The notes under the pieces were generated by a model. That model saw only the letters and a list, made by a program, of their open reading frames with translations. It did no database searches and was not told the origin of the DNA. From assembly GCA_027922465.2 (NCBI GenBank), contig BQMF02000034.1, positions 1,054,001 to 1,118,000 of the forward strand: 64,000 bases of DNA, read 5' to 3'. Shown one piece after another: positions 40,436 to 53,331 of this stretch. The stretch comes from Turritopsis dohrnii. Lineage: Eukaryota > Cnidaria > Hydrozoa > Anthoathecata > Oceaniidae. Positions within the stretch are counted from its first letter, which is position 1, and the number at the start of each line of letters is the position of its first letter. The position numbers were made by a program, and so were the translations under genes.

Positions 40436-43400
40436 TTAAGAATATTGACGGCACTAACAAAACAAAAATAAGACCGAATAAATTCATCATCTAAGGATGA
40501 TTTCGTCATAAATTGAAATATAAGTTCCTTTATCATGTTCCAATGAATTTATTCAGTCTTAGTTTTGTTCAGTTTTTACTAATGATGGCCTTAGATATAT
40601 TATTATATATATACAAATTGTGGGCTTTAATACGATTTATTATTATCTTAACTATAGACCTGTTCTCTACAATTTTAAAAACCAACACCATATCATTGTC
40701 CTGTTAAGTCAGGCATGCTTAAAATCCTGATAGGATCTTACAAGATCTTGTAATACGTACTTTTTTAAACTCAGTTATTGACCAGAATTCAATTCCGTGA
40801 TTTATTATAGAGAATTGCCTCAATAATATATTGGTTTAATCTCCTATTTAAATATTTCCAATTGAATGATGACGATGTAGCATAGCAGCCACATAGAAAC
40901 AGCTTTAGAAGGAAAATTTGACACAGTATTTTTTTGTCATTTTTGGGCTGATGAATCTTGTATGAACATCAGTTTCAATATTGGTCATAAAATTAAATTG
41001 TGCTAATGTGTGGCGTATCGACTAAATGAATATTAAAATCATTAACATAGCAATGCCAACTGTATACTTTTTATTTTTTTCAGCCCAGATTTGCTGAAAG
41101 ATCAGAATGTGGGATCAGAAAGGGAATGAAAAACTCATATTTCATTTAGTCAGTTAAATCTATTTACTTTCTTTTTGATTATATATATACATTTAGTCAT
41201 GACTCTGATAATAAGCATCTGATATCATAAGATGAAACGGGTAATTTCTTACCAGCATTTTTTATGATTATTTATTTACATGGTTGTTGAAATTACATTT
41301 TTGTTCTTTTTCAGTTGTAGATGGACCAGGTTGCACAAATATTTCAAGAAATTCCAAAAATATTCCTATCCTAAACTCAAAATTTTTAATATTCTCGTGA
41401 AAATAAATTCCTGCGAAAAAGTTGATTCACAAAATCAAATTCTCATGAAAATTTAGATTTTTGTAAATTCGCGAAAATAAATTCTAGCAAAAAATTCATT
41501 TTCTCGGATTCATGAAATTAAATTTCTGCGAAAATTTCTTCCCATAAGGTAGCTTTTACACTCATTATCATTAAGTTCATTTTTATATTTAACGTAAAAC
41601 ACTCCAATGTGGATATGTTAATTGTTTATGAACATTGATTATTTGTGTTCTTTACCCAATAATTAATGAAGGTTCTATATTAAGATATGTAATATCTTTA
41701 TCAACAACCATGCACAAACATCTTTGTAAATTACACAAATATATACTCTTTCTATATATATATACATTTGAAATACTTCTTTTTATTTAGCCTTCTCTGG
41801 GGGATCACAAAGGAAAGGAAATCTTGATAGTTTTACGTAATTATAAATTCGACTGTTTGCTGTATTTTCATGTTTACACAGGGTGTCTAAGCTAATAAAG
41901 CAAAGTGAAACAGGGTTGTATAATTTGTTTGATGAGATCATGGACTGCTTTGCTATTCAATAACAATTTACATACATGTCTTAGATTTTTACCCAGCTCC
42001 TATTAACAATTTTTTCAATGTTTCTGAGTTGCAGCAGCAACATGTGCTCGTCTTTACTGCTTTTTAATGGCATTCATGCTCATGCCGGGGTTCTCACAAA
42101 TCTTAAATACTGTTCCCTAGACCAGGTAGATAGAACAACTGGTTTGACTGGTTTGACTCTCTCAGTTGCCATGGTAATCTGAAAATCCATCAACCTAATC
42201 TCGACTACGGAATAGAGGTCCCGGGACAATTATTTCTTTCATGAAAATTTCCACCAAAGACATTCTTATTCCACCCAGCCCGCTTATTTTGTTTTTGGAA
42301 ATTTTTCCACGCACCCTATATTTCAGACACTTTTTTCTTAATAAAAGAATATATTACGTAATTACCATTAGTAATAATAAAAATCAAAATAGCTACAATT
42401 TTTACAATTTTTTCACCCACTCCGTTTTATGAAAATGTTCACCCATCCTGGTTATTCCAGCCACCCCACTTATATATTTGTTTTGAGAAAAACTCCCACC
42501 AACCCTGCTTATTCCCACCACCCCTTGTATTCCAGACTCGAGCGTATACAGGTTGTGTTACCCAAAACCTATTTGCTTAATGATTGAAAACATGCACATA
42601 TATAATTTTATTAATTTGTTTAAATAATTTGAAGCAATAATTTTTGAAATGTAAGGACTTTGGAAGCTTCTAGTATCATTGAAACACTTATTATCATAAT
42701 CAAATGAGAAGTTTGGGGATCATTTCACATCATTTGGGCAAGTCATAATACAGAATCTTCATCTGCTTTGCACTTTTTGTCATTTGCTTTGACACATAAA
42801 TATTGCTTGTCTTAAACATGACTAACAGTAAAGGGGTGACACAAGGATTTGAACAAGAAGTTTACACTGGTATAAGGTATCAAAAATATCAATTTTGGCC
42901 ACCAGATGTTCTGTATTGTATGTATGTGGGCAATCCTTAGATCATCGACTGCATATGCAGTGTTATGATGAAACATCCATAACTGACTGACACACATTGA
43001 CAACCAGCATGCAACATGCACTGTTGAAATTATTGATGGTAATATAACACTGACACATGACCAATTCTGTTGTGTAATGAAGAATATGATTGGTTCACGA
43101 ATAGCTAATTAATTAAAATTATGTATCTGCAATTTAACTGCATTTATTCATTGTTTCTGCAATTCAAATGATATTTTAATGTTGCAGATGGTGATCTAAT
43201 TTGATGCATTTTTAAAAGTTTTTAAAAGTTGTTAATGCTCGCTGTTTCACTGGATTTTGGTCTAATGACGATTTCAAAATTTTTCATGATTACCGTTAGT
43301 GCTCTGCAATACTCGATATACTCGAAAAAATTCGATTCCCAGGAGAAATCTATCGGTTTTGTAATAACAAAGTAATTCTACGTCACCCCAACTGTTTTTC

Positions 43401-43979
43401 TTTTCGAATAATTAATTAAGTATTTTTTAAAATAATAATTTTTAGAATAACAATTCTAAATTTATTTTAAATCCAAGCATTGTGCAAATTTTGGCTCGTA
43501 AAAGGTCCGCTTTAAATTCAGCGCAATCTATAATAACCCTCCTCCTGCGAACCTTTTGATAAGGTCTGAAAAAGCTCCCTCCTTCTTCGATGTCTTGTTG
43601 TTTATAGTTAGTTGGATTGGAGTAAACCTTGTTGAAAGCAACTCTTATCTCGATGTTGTGAATACGTCACTAAAACAACACAACAATTTGTTTCAGAGAT
43701 GATTCACTGTCAACTTGATGAAGAGCAGTTGTGTAGTGAGAAAAGGTTTCAATTGTAAACAGGCTACCTTTTTTATTGTTTTGAAGTGAAAAATGTTTGG
43801 GTTTTTTTTATTTAACAGGAAAGCGTTTTTCTGTCTGGCTTGTTTAAATCGAATGGTTTCTCTTAAGTGGTGTTTATGATAATAACTTTCTCATGTATGT
43901 ATGAATAGATGTTTGTGCCAGTGTAAATTATGCAACTTTAATGAGAACATTTTCTTAATAGTTTGTGTTTCCGCCTTAA
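40436..43979. other. No gene seen; one decayed MITE
   Basis: AT-rich. A decayed member of the TTTGCGAA-rich MITE group is visible at about 41380-41550 (TCGTGAAAATAAATTCCTGC, GCGAAAATTTCTTCCC). A pyrimidine-rich stretch with repeated TTCCA(C)CCAC(C) lies at 42240-42535. No supported coding. Confidence 0.4.
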
Positions 43980-45024
43980 GGTTACTGTAAAGGAAAAATG
44001 CACACCTTTGGTTTTTACACAATAACTCCCAAGTTTTAAACAATTATTATATAGAAGTATATATTTCTGAAAAGCTCTGTTTTTCCTCTAAAAGATGGTC
44101 TAATTTGCAAAAAGGTAAATTAATCATTTTTTGGAAATTTGAGCTGAAAACAAAAAAGTTTGTAGTTGTGTTTGACAAGTTCCTGTGACACAGATTTTTG
44201 AAATTTCTTTCTAAAGATTATTGCATCATGTTCTCAAAAGATCGAACTCAAAAACCGTGTCAGCGTTTTTTAAATAATTAAGTCTTTCAAAAGTTATGAT
44301 GAAAGAAGTTTTAAGTAACATAATTATGCTAACTCCAAAGCTAAAGCAACGATTTATTTTTGATTGGCATAATTATTTCAAAAACTGTGACACGGTTTTG
44401 TTCTACAGTCTGTTGTGATCACGTGGGTATAATTATTTTAGCAATTCGATAAATATTCGTGTCACAGGAACTCTTTATTGGTAGAATTTTTACATAAATT
44501 TAATTTTGAGAAAACGCGGTTTTAAAAAATTACTCAGCTGGAAACTTTCAGCATGATAAACAAACATGCGGAATGGTGCTCTATTGTTATAAATTTTCTT
44601 TCTCAACAATCTAATGGCAATGACTAATTAGATCAACTAAATGGAAAAGAAAAAACATTTTTCGTTTTCTTTTTCTACTGGCAGGAAATGCGTTTTTTCG
44701 ATAGCGTTGTCTGTTCATGGCGTAAAATTTTTAATAATAATATTTGATTTGTTTGTTCAATAAGAAACACGATGATAAGCTTCTAACTACAAAGTTCATT
44801 CATTCTAATAATGCATACTGAAGGTGAGGATCAATGTTTACATGTTTTATTTAAAATCCTCCTGCAGAATTTTCTCTCAAAAACGGTTTTTCCTCGTATT
44901 TTGGGAAATAAAAACACTTTTGACAAAAAAGATTTATTGCATATGGAAAATTAAGCTCCGCTCTATAATAATATCAAAAAATCAGAAAATGTGATTTTTA
45001 CCAATTTTTTCCTTTACAGTAACC
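43980..45024. mobile_element. TTAA-flanked element, GGTTACTGTAAAGG ends
   Basis: Inverted ends GGTTACTGTAAAGGAAAAA with TTAA on both sides (43976-43979, 45025-45028). Internally a second inverted pair, AGTTCCTGTGACAC near 44180 and GTGTCACAGGAACT near 44460, brackets the centre. About 1.05 kb, non-coding. Confidence 0.75.
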
Positions 45025-45535
45025 TTAATCGTGAACAGAATGCAGAATCACGTAAGGATCGCTCCAGATCAGATCGCTTCATCTTCTCTCACAATGTGCT
45101 TTCAGCTGAATGACGTCATCGTGAAGAAATTGTGCTATTTGTGTTTTGTTTTGACTTGATTGTTTGTCTGTTTTCAAAGGACTGTTGAAAATATTAAACG
45201 TGAATTATTGAGACAATCTTTACGTTACATAACAAATGTTTTTAGAAATGTTTAATGATAAAGAAATGCTGTTAAAGAATTAGATTTCTTTCATCGTTTG
45301 CACGTATTTAAAATGGTTGGAAATATTAAAATGGTTCGTTTAATACTGTTCACAGAGTTTTGGAAATACTTTCAATCGCTTGTATCGCCATTCAATCTTT
45401 GTTTGACGTCAATATCAATTCTTATTAATCCTGTTTTTTATATTTAATTTATGCTAAATCAATTATAATTTATTTAGGAATGTTTAAGAGAAACACAGAG
45501 TTAGCCATCAAAATTTGTCGGGTTTTCGACAACTA

Positions 45536-48500
45536 ATGGAAGGAGAACCGTTCCATGGTAATGTTGCATATAGCCGTACAAGCTGTACGGTTTCTCATTT
45601 GGGTTTGAATGACCAGAGGTCTTCTTTAAGTGTTAAGGGTGAACCAATTAGACAGTCTCTCCACACTCAACCTTATTTCCAAATGGGCGGAAGAACAGGG
45701 CGTGTGAATATGAGTTCTCGTACCAGTTATACGTATCAAAGTCTTCGTCAGTCGAACTTGATGAACAATAATTTTATCGCATATGCTCAACAGAGAAACG
45801 GCTTTCCTTTAAACAATGACTATCTAATGAATGGAGCGCAACCGGAACGAATGAATTATGACATGTGCCGCGCTCCATTAACCAAACCAGAACAAATGAA
45901 TTATGACATGTGCCGCCCTCCGTCAACCAGAACGACAATTTCTTATGAACATACTAACATAGTATCATCGCCGATAGAGGGTGCACGTCAACCAGAACCC
46001 ATGCCGATGGAGTGCTCAGTCACATCAGTACAATCCCATCGGCCACTGCTCTATTCGAAGTCATTAATGCAACGCTTGTCCGGAAATTGCAAAGAGCAGC
46101 CCTCTACACAGGCTAATAAAATGATGCCGCACACCAGTACGCTTACAAACAACCCTGTACAGAACCAATATACCAATGTGTTAGAAAATTCGTTTGATAA
46201 ACAGACTAAACAACTTCTTCACCAGGCTCCAGCGTTGATGAGACGTTTACAGGAACCTCCGGAGTTGAGCAACCATAGTGGTTTACCTCCTTACGCTGTT
46301 TCTGCTGACAAAAGAGTTGAGATCTGTTCATCTGATGTTGGCAGTCCTTATCTGGAATCTGTTGAAGAACTAGAAATGATGGCGCAAAATTTGATCAATG
46401 GCGTCGATGAGGTGGAAACATATTACCATTCTATTTGATTGATTTTTTTTCTTGTTTAATTTTTAATGTTTTTCTATGAACGTGTTTAGAAGTCGTTTGG
46501 TTCCTTTGAAGAACTGCTCAGTGTAAACAGTCCTTTACTCGATCCTAAATGTCTGGAATCACCGCAGTCAGTCGAATCATCCTCATCACGTACTTCACAG
46601 AATTCTTTAAACGACCTCCAAAATTTATGCTCCCTTGCTTTAGTATTGACATCTCCAACTAGTTTAAGCTCAATATCACCGAATATCTATTCGACGAATC
46701 AAGCGCATACAACAGTAGTTTCTAATGAAGATGCGAAGCACGCCTCTGATGTGCTAACGACGCCCAATTCCAATACTTCTACGCCCGCGTCCAGTATTTC
46801 AACTCCCACATCCAACCGTTTATTTTCACTTGACAAACCAACACGTGGTGTAGAACCAAATCTTTGTACCCAGACCTCGGATGATGATGCGCGGAACCGT
46901 ATACATTCAAGTTCGATGGCGTGTACTCTAAGTAATGAGGCGGCATCGCCATCGACAAGAGCTAATGTTAGATCTGTCGGAGATAGTCGTGAACAAACCG
47001 ATCAATTTCAACCGACACGTTGGAAAATTGACGGGAGCCGAAGGACGAATGAAACTCGACTCAAAATGGAAACTCCGAGCCTTCTCAAGCAAGCTCGAAA
47101 ATCTCCATGGCAACAATCGAAAATAAAAAGGCAAAAATCTATCGAGACGGATTGTTCTTCAAATAGAAGTGTCTTTTCGTTTACGGAACCTAAAATAAAT
47201 TGTACAGAAAAAACCGGACCAGCAGAAAAGGATTACTCTAACGAAAGTAGAATACCTGGTTTTTATTTTCAAAATAAAAGTTTTTACCACTTTCGTCAAA
47301 ATTTACGTGAGCTTGCGAAGCTGAAGGCTGACGTAAAGCGAGACTCAGTTACGAACTTGAATCAAAAATCGTCAAAGTTATTCTTTAACCAGTTGCTAAC
47401 CAAGACGACCGACACTTTTGTTTTGCGTTCCGTCATGCCGAGTGTGACAGACGACAAAGATATTGATTTAACGAACCAGACGAAGAGAAAGATCACCATT
47501 CACGATATTCCACAAGAATTTGTAAGCCACTTTATCTCTTCATCGTTCTTTCTTTTTTCAGTCCTATTTGTAAAAGCGACAAGCCAGTATCTACTTAGTT
47601 ATCGATCTCAACTAGCATATAATTTAGTTCTAGTTTATATAAGATCGTTACACTATAAATAATTTGATTTTTAAACATCGAAAAAGCAGATTTAGAAAGA
47701 CCTACTCTTGTTGACATTTACAGTAAACATTATTTTCAAAAAATTCATGGCGGTATTTTCATGGCGGTATTTTCATGGCGGTATTTTCACGGCGGTATTT
47801 GCACAGTGAGAGCTTTGGTGTTCAGATACAGTTTTGACTTGTGTCATAATATTTCCGTTCAGTATGCATCATTTAAAGCCATCTTCACTCAGCAATCAAT
47901 TCCTTCGAATGTTGCAAAATACTTGCAAGATATTTTTCCAATGCAATGCATAGTATCTCTTGGTTTTAGTTTTGAGTATCTGCTGTGCTTGTTAGAGAAC
48001 GTTTTTTCACTTCGTAACACTGCGTTTATCTACCGTTTAATTTTTTGGGTCGTGTTTGAAAGAACAAGGCATCACGTGACGAAATGCTCGTTTTTCCAAA
48101 CAATGGTTTAAAACGTTTTGGTGATTTTAAATCTTCACGTAAACAACTACAATGAACAATCAAATTCTACTTAAAATTTCAAAATAATATTTCCTTGTCT
48201 GGTTCTTCTTAGAGCGTTTCAAAGTAGCAGATACTCGATTCGAAGTACAAAGAACCCGGTGAATAAAATCGTCAAAAACAGCCACTGCGATGAAGAGCGT
48301 TTTCATTAGAAAAAAGTGTGTTTATCTCAATAGAAATGCACTTATTTTGCAGTTTTCTTTGACCACTGGGAAGTGTATAAAACAGCTCTCATTGATCAAT
48401 GAACTCATAAGAAAGTTGAAAACATATTAACGTCAGAATTCCGTTGTTCTCGACAAGTAGTCGTCTTTGCGTCGAGACAGTTATGCATAAAATACATAAC

Positions 48501-48935
48501 ATATAAAATACATAATACAAATTTTTCGAGAAAGGCGCGCGCACGAATTTCACCAAAATCAATTCTGCGCAAAAACGATCTGACAACGAATTCCATGCAA
48601 GTCCAGACTTATGATTTTTGTCACGAAACTACCAAAAAATCCTGAAAATAATGTTTCAAGTAAACGTCAATATTAATGATGTTCCAAGTAAACGTCAATA
48701 TTAATAATGATTCATTTTTTTAACTCCACGGTTTTTTCTTGTTTTTTTATAGATTCACAAATATAGCGAGGACAATACTCGACCTTTCTATTATCATGCG
48801 CAACAATCTGATGGAAAACTGAAGCCTTCCCAAAAATTAATGAAGCTGTTAATGAGGACTGTGAACACTCCGACAGATCAGCCATCAAATACGATAAAAC
48901 CGTCAAATACGATAAAAACAGAAATACACACATAG
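45536..48935 (+). CDS. Unrecognised Ser/Thr/Asn-rich protein, three exons
   Basis: Exons 45536-46411, 46490-47521 and 48753-48935 join in phase 0 to give 696 residues. Start: ATG in MEGEPFHGNVAYSR; an in-frame TAA lies 50 bases upstream. The first intron is only 78 bp with a weak GTGGAA donor; the second has GTAAGC/TTTTTATAG sites. The protein lacks a signal peptide and membrane segments and looks mostly disordered: Ser/Thr/Pro-rich, a duplicated MNYDMCR(A/P)P motif near residues 110-135, a basic KSPWQQSKIKRQKS patch, a hydrophobic-basic FYFQNKSFYHFRQNLREL segment in exon 2, and SQKLMKLLMRTV near the end. A nuclear or regulatory scaffold is possible; I assign no function. Confidence 0.65.
48279..48358. 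repeat. Small palindromic repeat family, copy 4
   Basis: CACTGCGATGAAGAGCGTTT at the left and AATGCACTTATTTTGCAGTT at the right. It lies in the second intron of the gene 45536-48935. Confidence 0.55.
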
Positions 48936-49140
48936 CGTATTTTAAGCTTTCAAACGACGTCATTTTATTATTATCTTTATTTTCGGCAAGATGTACTCAA
49001 ATCCATTAATTAGATCACAGCAGCCTTAGAGTATGTTTATGTGAGAGGATTCAAACGTTACATTATTACGGTGAAAACACTTATAAAAGTAAATGCTAAG
49101 CCCGAACCTTACACTAACCCAGACACATAAGGTTTACACC
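48936..49140. repeat. Segmental duplication, intact copy (empty Helitron site)
   Basis: From GCGTATTTTAAGCTTTCAAA just after the stop codon of the preceding gene to about 49140, the sequence is repeated at 49808-49842 plus 52900-53100. In this copy CATTTTATTATTATCTTTAT is continuous. In the other copy it is split exactly by Helitron B. Confidence 0.8.
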
Positions 49141-50096
49141 GTACAGTGTAATGTAGCCTGTCACCTAAACATACTGTGAGTCAAAGCTTGATGATGTATG
49201 ATGGTTACATATTATTTAACAGAGTTCTTTCTTTATGAGGAATTCACGTTCTAATTAAGACTAGAAAGAACACGGGTACAACTGTGACGTCATATATGAC
49301 GTCACGCCAGTTGTTTTGGAAAGATGGAATTACTATGACGTATGCGCTCACTAGGGATATATACACTGTACAAAACATATGCCGTGATACTTCAACACTG
49401 TACAAAACATATTTCAAATCTCCTTCCACGCATGTTCATATATTTTGTAAATAAACCCTACAAGAAAAATGAAAATTAAAAAAAGAAGAAGATTCTTAAT
49501 GTTTTAATTTTATTCTTGTTTTTTTCTCTAGCAGTATTTATGTCAATTTCCCCTCAATATGAATTCGCGATGAAAGACCATCACCCAAGCAAGAATATTC
49601 TTGTTTATCCAAACAGAAACTGCAAAGATTTGACTGTAAACTATCGATGATGGCAAGTTAATACTAGTTAATACAAGTTAATACTTGTTGGCTTAGCTTA
49701 GCTATAAACAGAATTTCGGGCAAGCCAATGTTGTGGCTTTCTTTCTCAAGAAAACCTCTCCATTGACCGTATATGATACTGGTCTGCATTTTTGCACTGT
49801 GAAAAAGCGTATTTTAAGCTTTCAAACGACGTCATTTTATTATTCAATTTCCGCGCCTTAGCGAAGGAAATTGTTTGATTTAGACATTCTATCTATCAAT
49901 CTTCATAACAGTTTTTTGCCGTTTTCGGAAAGCCCGTTCGGATTTCGGATTGTTTGTTTATTCAGAATAGTTAATGACAGACCCAAAACTCTATGCAAAA
50001 TGTAATACAAAAAGGCCACTGTCAATATTAATTCATAAAAATAATAAGCTTTCTATACTTTTGAAATACTTTTAGAAGTTATTTGAGCCGTTTTTT

Positions 50097-50835
50097 ACGG
50101 AAGCGTATTGGTGCCATCTATTTTTTTGACATAGAATTTCTATGTAATGTCAAATTCAAACTTTATAAAAAATTTTCACATTACATAAAATTTTTTATGT
50201 GATGTGAAATTATAACGCGGACTTTTTTCACTTCACATAGCTAAGTCAAGTCAAATTTTTTTCAAAATTTCTAAAAAAATTTTGACATAAGTTGATGTAC
50301 ATTAAAAGTTCACTGTATGTGCTTTTTAACCATTAACTGGATTTAAAAGCTGAAGCAAAACAAAACAAAACGTGCGCTGTAAAAATGGCCGCAAAAATGT
50401 CTTCTAACGATGAGATGGGACGACTTTCTGTTCTCCTAACCAAAAACGTTTAAGGGATTCAATTTAACTAGGAATACTTACTTTCCGCCATGATTTATAT
50501 TCTTCTCTATCGTTTAGCTTGTTGACATACACATGATATCATAACCTCCACACAGCCTCGTGCCACTTAACAACACATCACTTCAAGAGCCTTACTATGG
50601 CATGTCAAATTTATGAAAATTATAAATTTGACATGACATAGCGTTTACATGTCAAAATCAAAACAAATTTATTTTGACTTGACATAGCAATTTATGTAAA
50701 GTGAAAAAAGTGAAAAAAACAAATTTCACATCACATAGAATTTTCTATGTGAAGTGAAAATTTTTATGAAATTAAATTTGACATTAGATAGCAATTTTAT
50801 GTCACGAAAATAACATGGCACCAATACGCTTCCGT
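50097..50835. mobile_element. TIR element made of nested palindromes
   Basis: Perfect inverted ends ACGGAAGCGTATTGGTGCCA. The interior is a series of short palindromes around TTGACAT...ATGTCAA and TTCACAT...ATGTGAA, symmetric about the centre. 739 bp, non-coding, inside Helitron B. Confidence 0.8.
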
Positions 50836-51736
50836 AGTTTTTTATTTTAAACTTCCCAATTCAATTAAATTTCTTTAAAAAGTCAGTAAAATGCACACCA
50901 AACACGTGAATCGTACTCGAACCGTTTGGTTTATGTTTTGAGGAAATTGCGGAATTAGAAGAAGCTTTGAAGAAGAATTTTAAGACATTATCTACTATTG
51001 CAATCGAAATATAATCAAAAGAACATTCCTTATGGAGGAAAAATTGATGTTTAGCTGACTCTGGGAAAAATTCTTGAAAAAGAAGGTGAAGGTTTGATAG
51101 TAAACGAAACTTTGCTGTGAAAAAACTTTCAATATCGCAGCAAAAATGTATTAAAGTATCAAAACATTACTGGTGAATACGTCTTATCAATAAATGCATG
51201 AAACCATGTTCATTTCATTTAATAAATATTACACCGAAAGTTGAAGATATTGACAAAAACAAACAAATGAAATTGTCATAATAGCAGCACAAATCACTAG
51301 TGAATGAATTGACCCAAACATACACATACATACTGAAAGTATAAACATGTGCAAGATATTGGTGAACGTTATGTCTTGTAAAACTGTTTTTCTGGCTCCG
51401 AAACCCCATAGTGAATTGAAAAGCGGTAATGAATTAAAGAGGGGAGTAATTTGGGGAATTCCAGACTGTATCAAATTATTCATCACTGTACAATGCTCGG
51501 TCAAGTTATCACTTGTGTGGAACTGATTAGTTTTAAATTCACATTTAAAAGATTTTAAGATGACATTGTTCAAAATAATCCTGCAAACCGCTCAATGGAG
51601 GCACAATGATTTAGTTTGGATATATATATGTCAGAGGAAAACAAACTTTGGATGATGATTAGAATCCAACCAATTATATACATACAATGAGATCACTAAA
51701 GCCTTGTGAAAATTTTGAGTGTAGTTCTAGGACACA

Positions 51737-52134
51737 ATACCTTAAGGGGATTTTGGGCAATTTCGCAAAAATAAATCCACGCAAAATATCAAGACATGAA
51801 CGATTCACGAAAATAAATCCACGCAAAATTTCATGATTTTATTTGCTCATTTTTTGGCTCTGCGTACCTTTCATATATTAACTATTTCCTTGTACTTATC
51901 AAGCACCCATTGGTTTTGCAATGTGGCAGGCATGGAAATGGTGATTTTCGCTGCTACTTCTAAGCTATATTATAATACTCACATTGCACTTTATGCCCAT
52001 TCGCAAATATAAATCCAAACATTTTCCTTGAGAAGCTCTGACTCGAAAAAATTAATCCATGCAAAACGCTCTCAAACCTTCGCTCGCAAAAATTAGTCCA
52101 CGCAAAAAATATCTCCTTAAGGTATATCATGTTC
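51737..52134. mobile_element. MITE with TACCTTAAGG ends
   Basis: Ends TACCTTAAGGGGATTT and AATATCTCCTTAAGGTA. The interior carries repeated CGCAAAAATAAATCCACGCA-type motifs in both orientations. About 400 bp. Same style as 13436-13881. Confidence 0.65.
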
Positions 52135-53331
52135 GAAAAGAACATTTTCATACAGATCCTAACAAAGTTTTATTGTGTCATTTGTCTTTTCGTGCACATT
52201 GGTGTTAGACTCCATAGAAGTGGTAATATGCAGACAGTGGTGGATCTAGAGTGTAGTCGCAACTTGTGGAGAAGCGCATTAACATAAGTTGTGAATTCAG
52301 TTCATATTATCAATGGGATTATTTGAACCTTTTTCTTTTATGTTTGAATTGCTAACACTCTCCTACACAAGTTGTGGCTTACCTCTGGATCCGCCACTGG
52401 CAGTTTTAGTAGAAATAGATTTTCATATTGTATGTTATGTTGATTTAAGTTTTGTATATAATTTTTATCTTCTTGTAATGCTGTTAAATGTCATGGATTA
52501 AAATCTTTGAAATGCCCAAGTTTCTACTGCTCCTATTAATGCAAGTTATGGACAATTTCATGTAATGTTTACTTAAATATATTACCAAATTCGCATTTCT
52601 GGCAAAATTTGGAAGGTGTGCACAAAGAACAATTGGAAGGTCCTGATATTAAAGTTGGCAGTTACTTGCAGATTTTTCCCTGATTTTTCCCTGATTTTCA
52701 AATGATTTGGGTTCACTTCTATCGAATATCATTTTTTTCTTCATGTGAACCATAAGTCATATTTTGTGAATTGTGATAGACCTGTTCTCACGTAAGCAAC
52801 AAGAACAGAATGGATAGTCATTCAGATATCTTGAAAATTAGCCTAAAACTATTTCCTCTAGACCTGATGCGGAAATTGTTCAAGCCCTGAGGCTTCTAGT
52901 TATCTTTATTTTCGGCAAGATGTACTCAAATCCATTAATTAAATCACAGCAGCCTTAGAGTATGTTTATGTGACAGGATTCAAACATTACATTATTACGG
53001 TCAAAACACTTATAAAAGTATTTGAACAAAAGAGGCTAAGCCTGCACCTTATCCTCACTAACCCAGACACATTTGACAAGGTTTAAACCGTAAACTTTAA
53101 TGTTTGAATCCTGTCCTATAAATTGTATGGAAGGGAAGTATATGATAGATGATAGATAGTGGCATTTACAGGCGTTATATTATTCAGAAAATTAAGTTGT
53201 TAGAAAAATTATCCACGCTAACTCGCTATATACAAATATCCTGATAACTTAACCACACAGTACTTGATGTTTCATAATCTGATTGCTTACATACACAACA
53301 CGCTGTGTCATGCATCATATACGACCAATAT

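Larger units (their letters stand above)
49843..52899 (+). mobile_element. Helitron, copy B (3.1 kb, with nested elements)
   Basis: It starts TTCAATTTCCGCGCC and ends AAGCCCTGAGGCTT hairpin then CTAG, inserted between A and T. The duplicated flanking sequence at 48936-49140 preserves the unoccupied site and proves both borders. No Rep/helicase coding found. Contains 50097-50835, 51737-52134 and interior blocks shared with copy A (for example GGGAGTAATTTG(A/G)(T/G)GAATTCC). Confidence 0.85.

Noticed and set aside
42812..43021. 69-residue minus-strand frame
   Set aside because: No recognisable motif, no splice partners, and intergenic AT-rich context.
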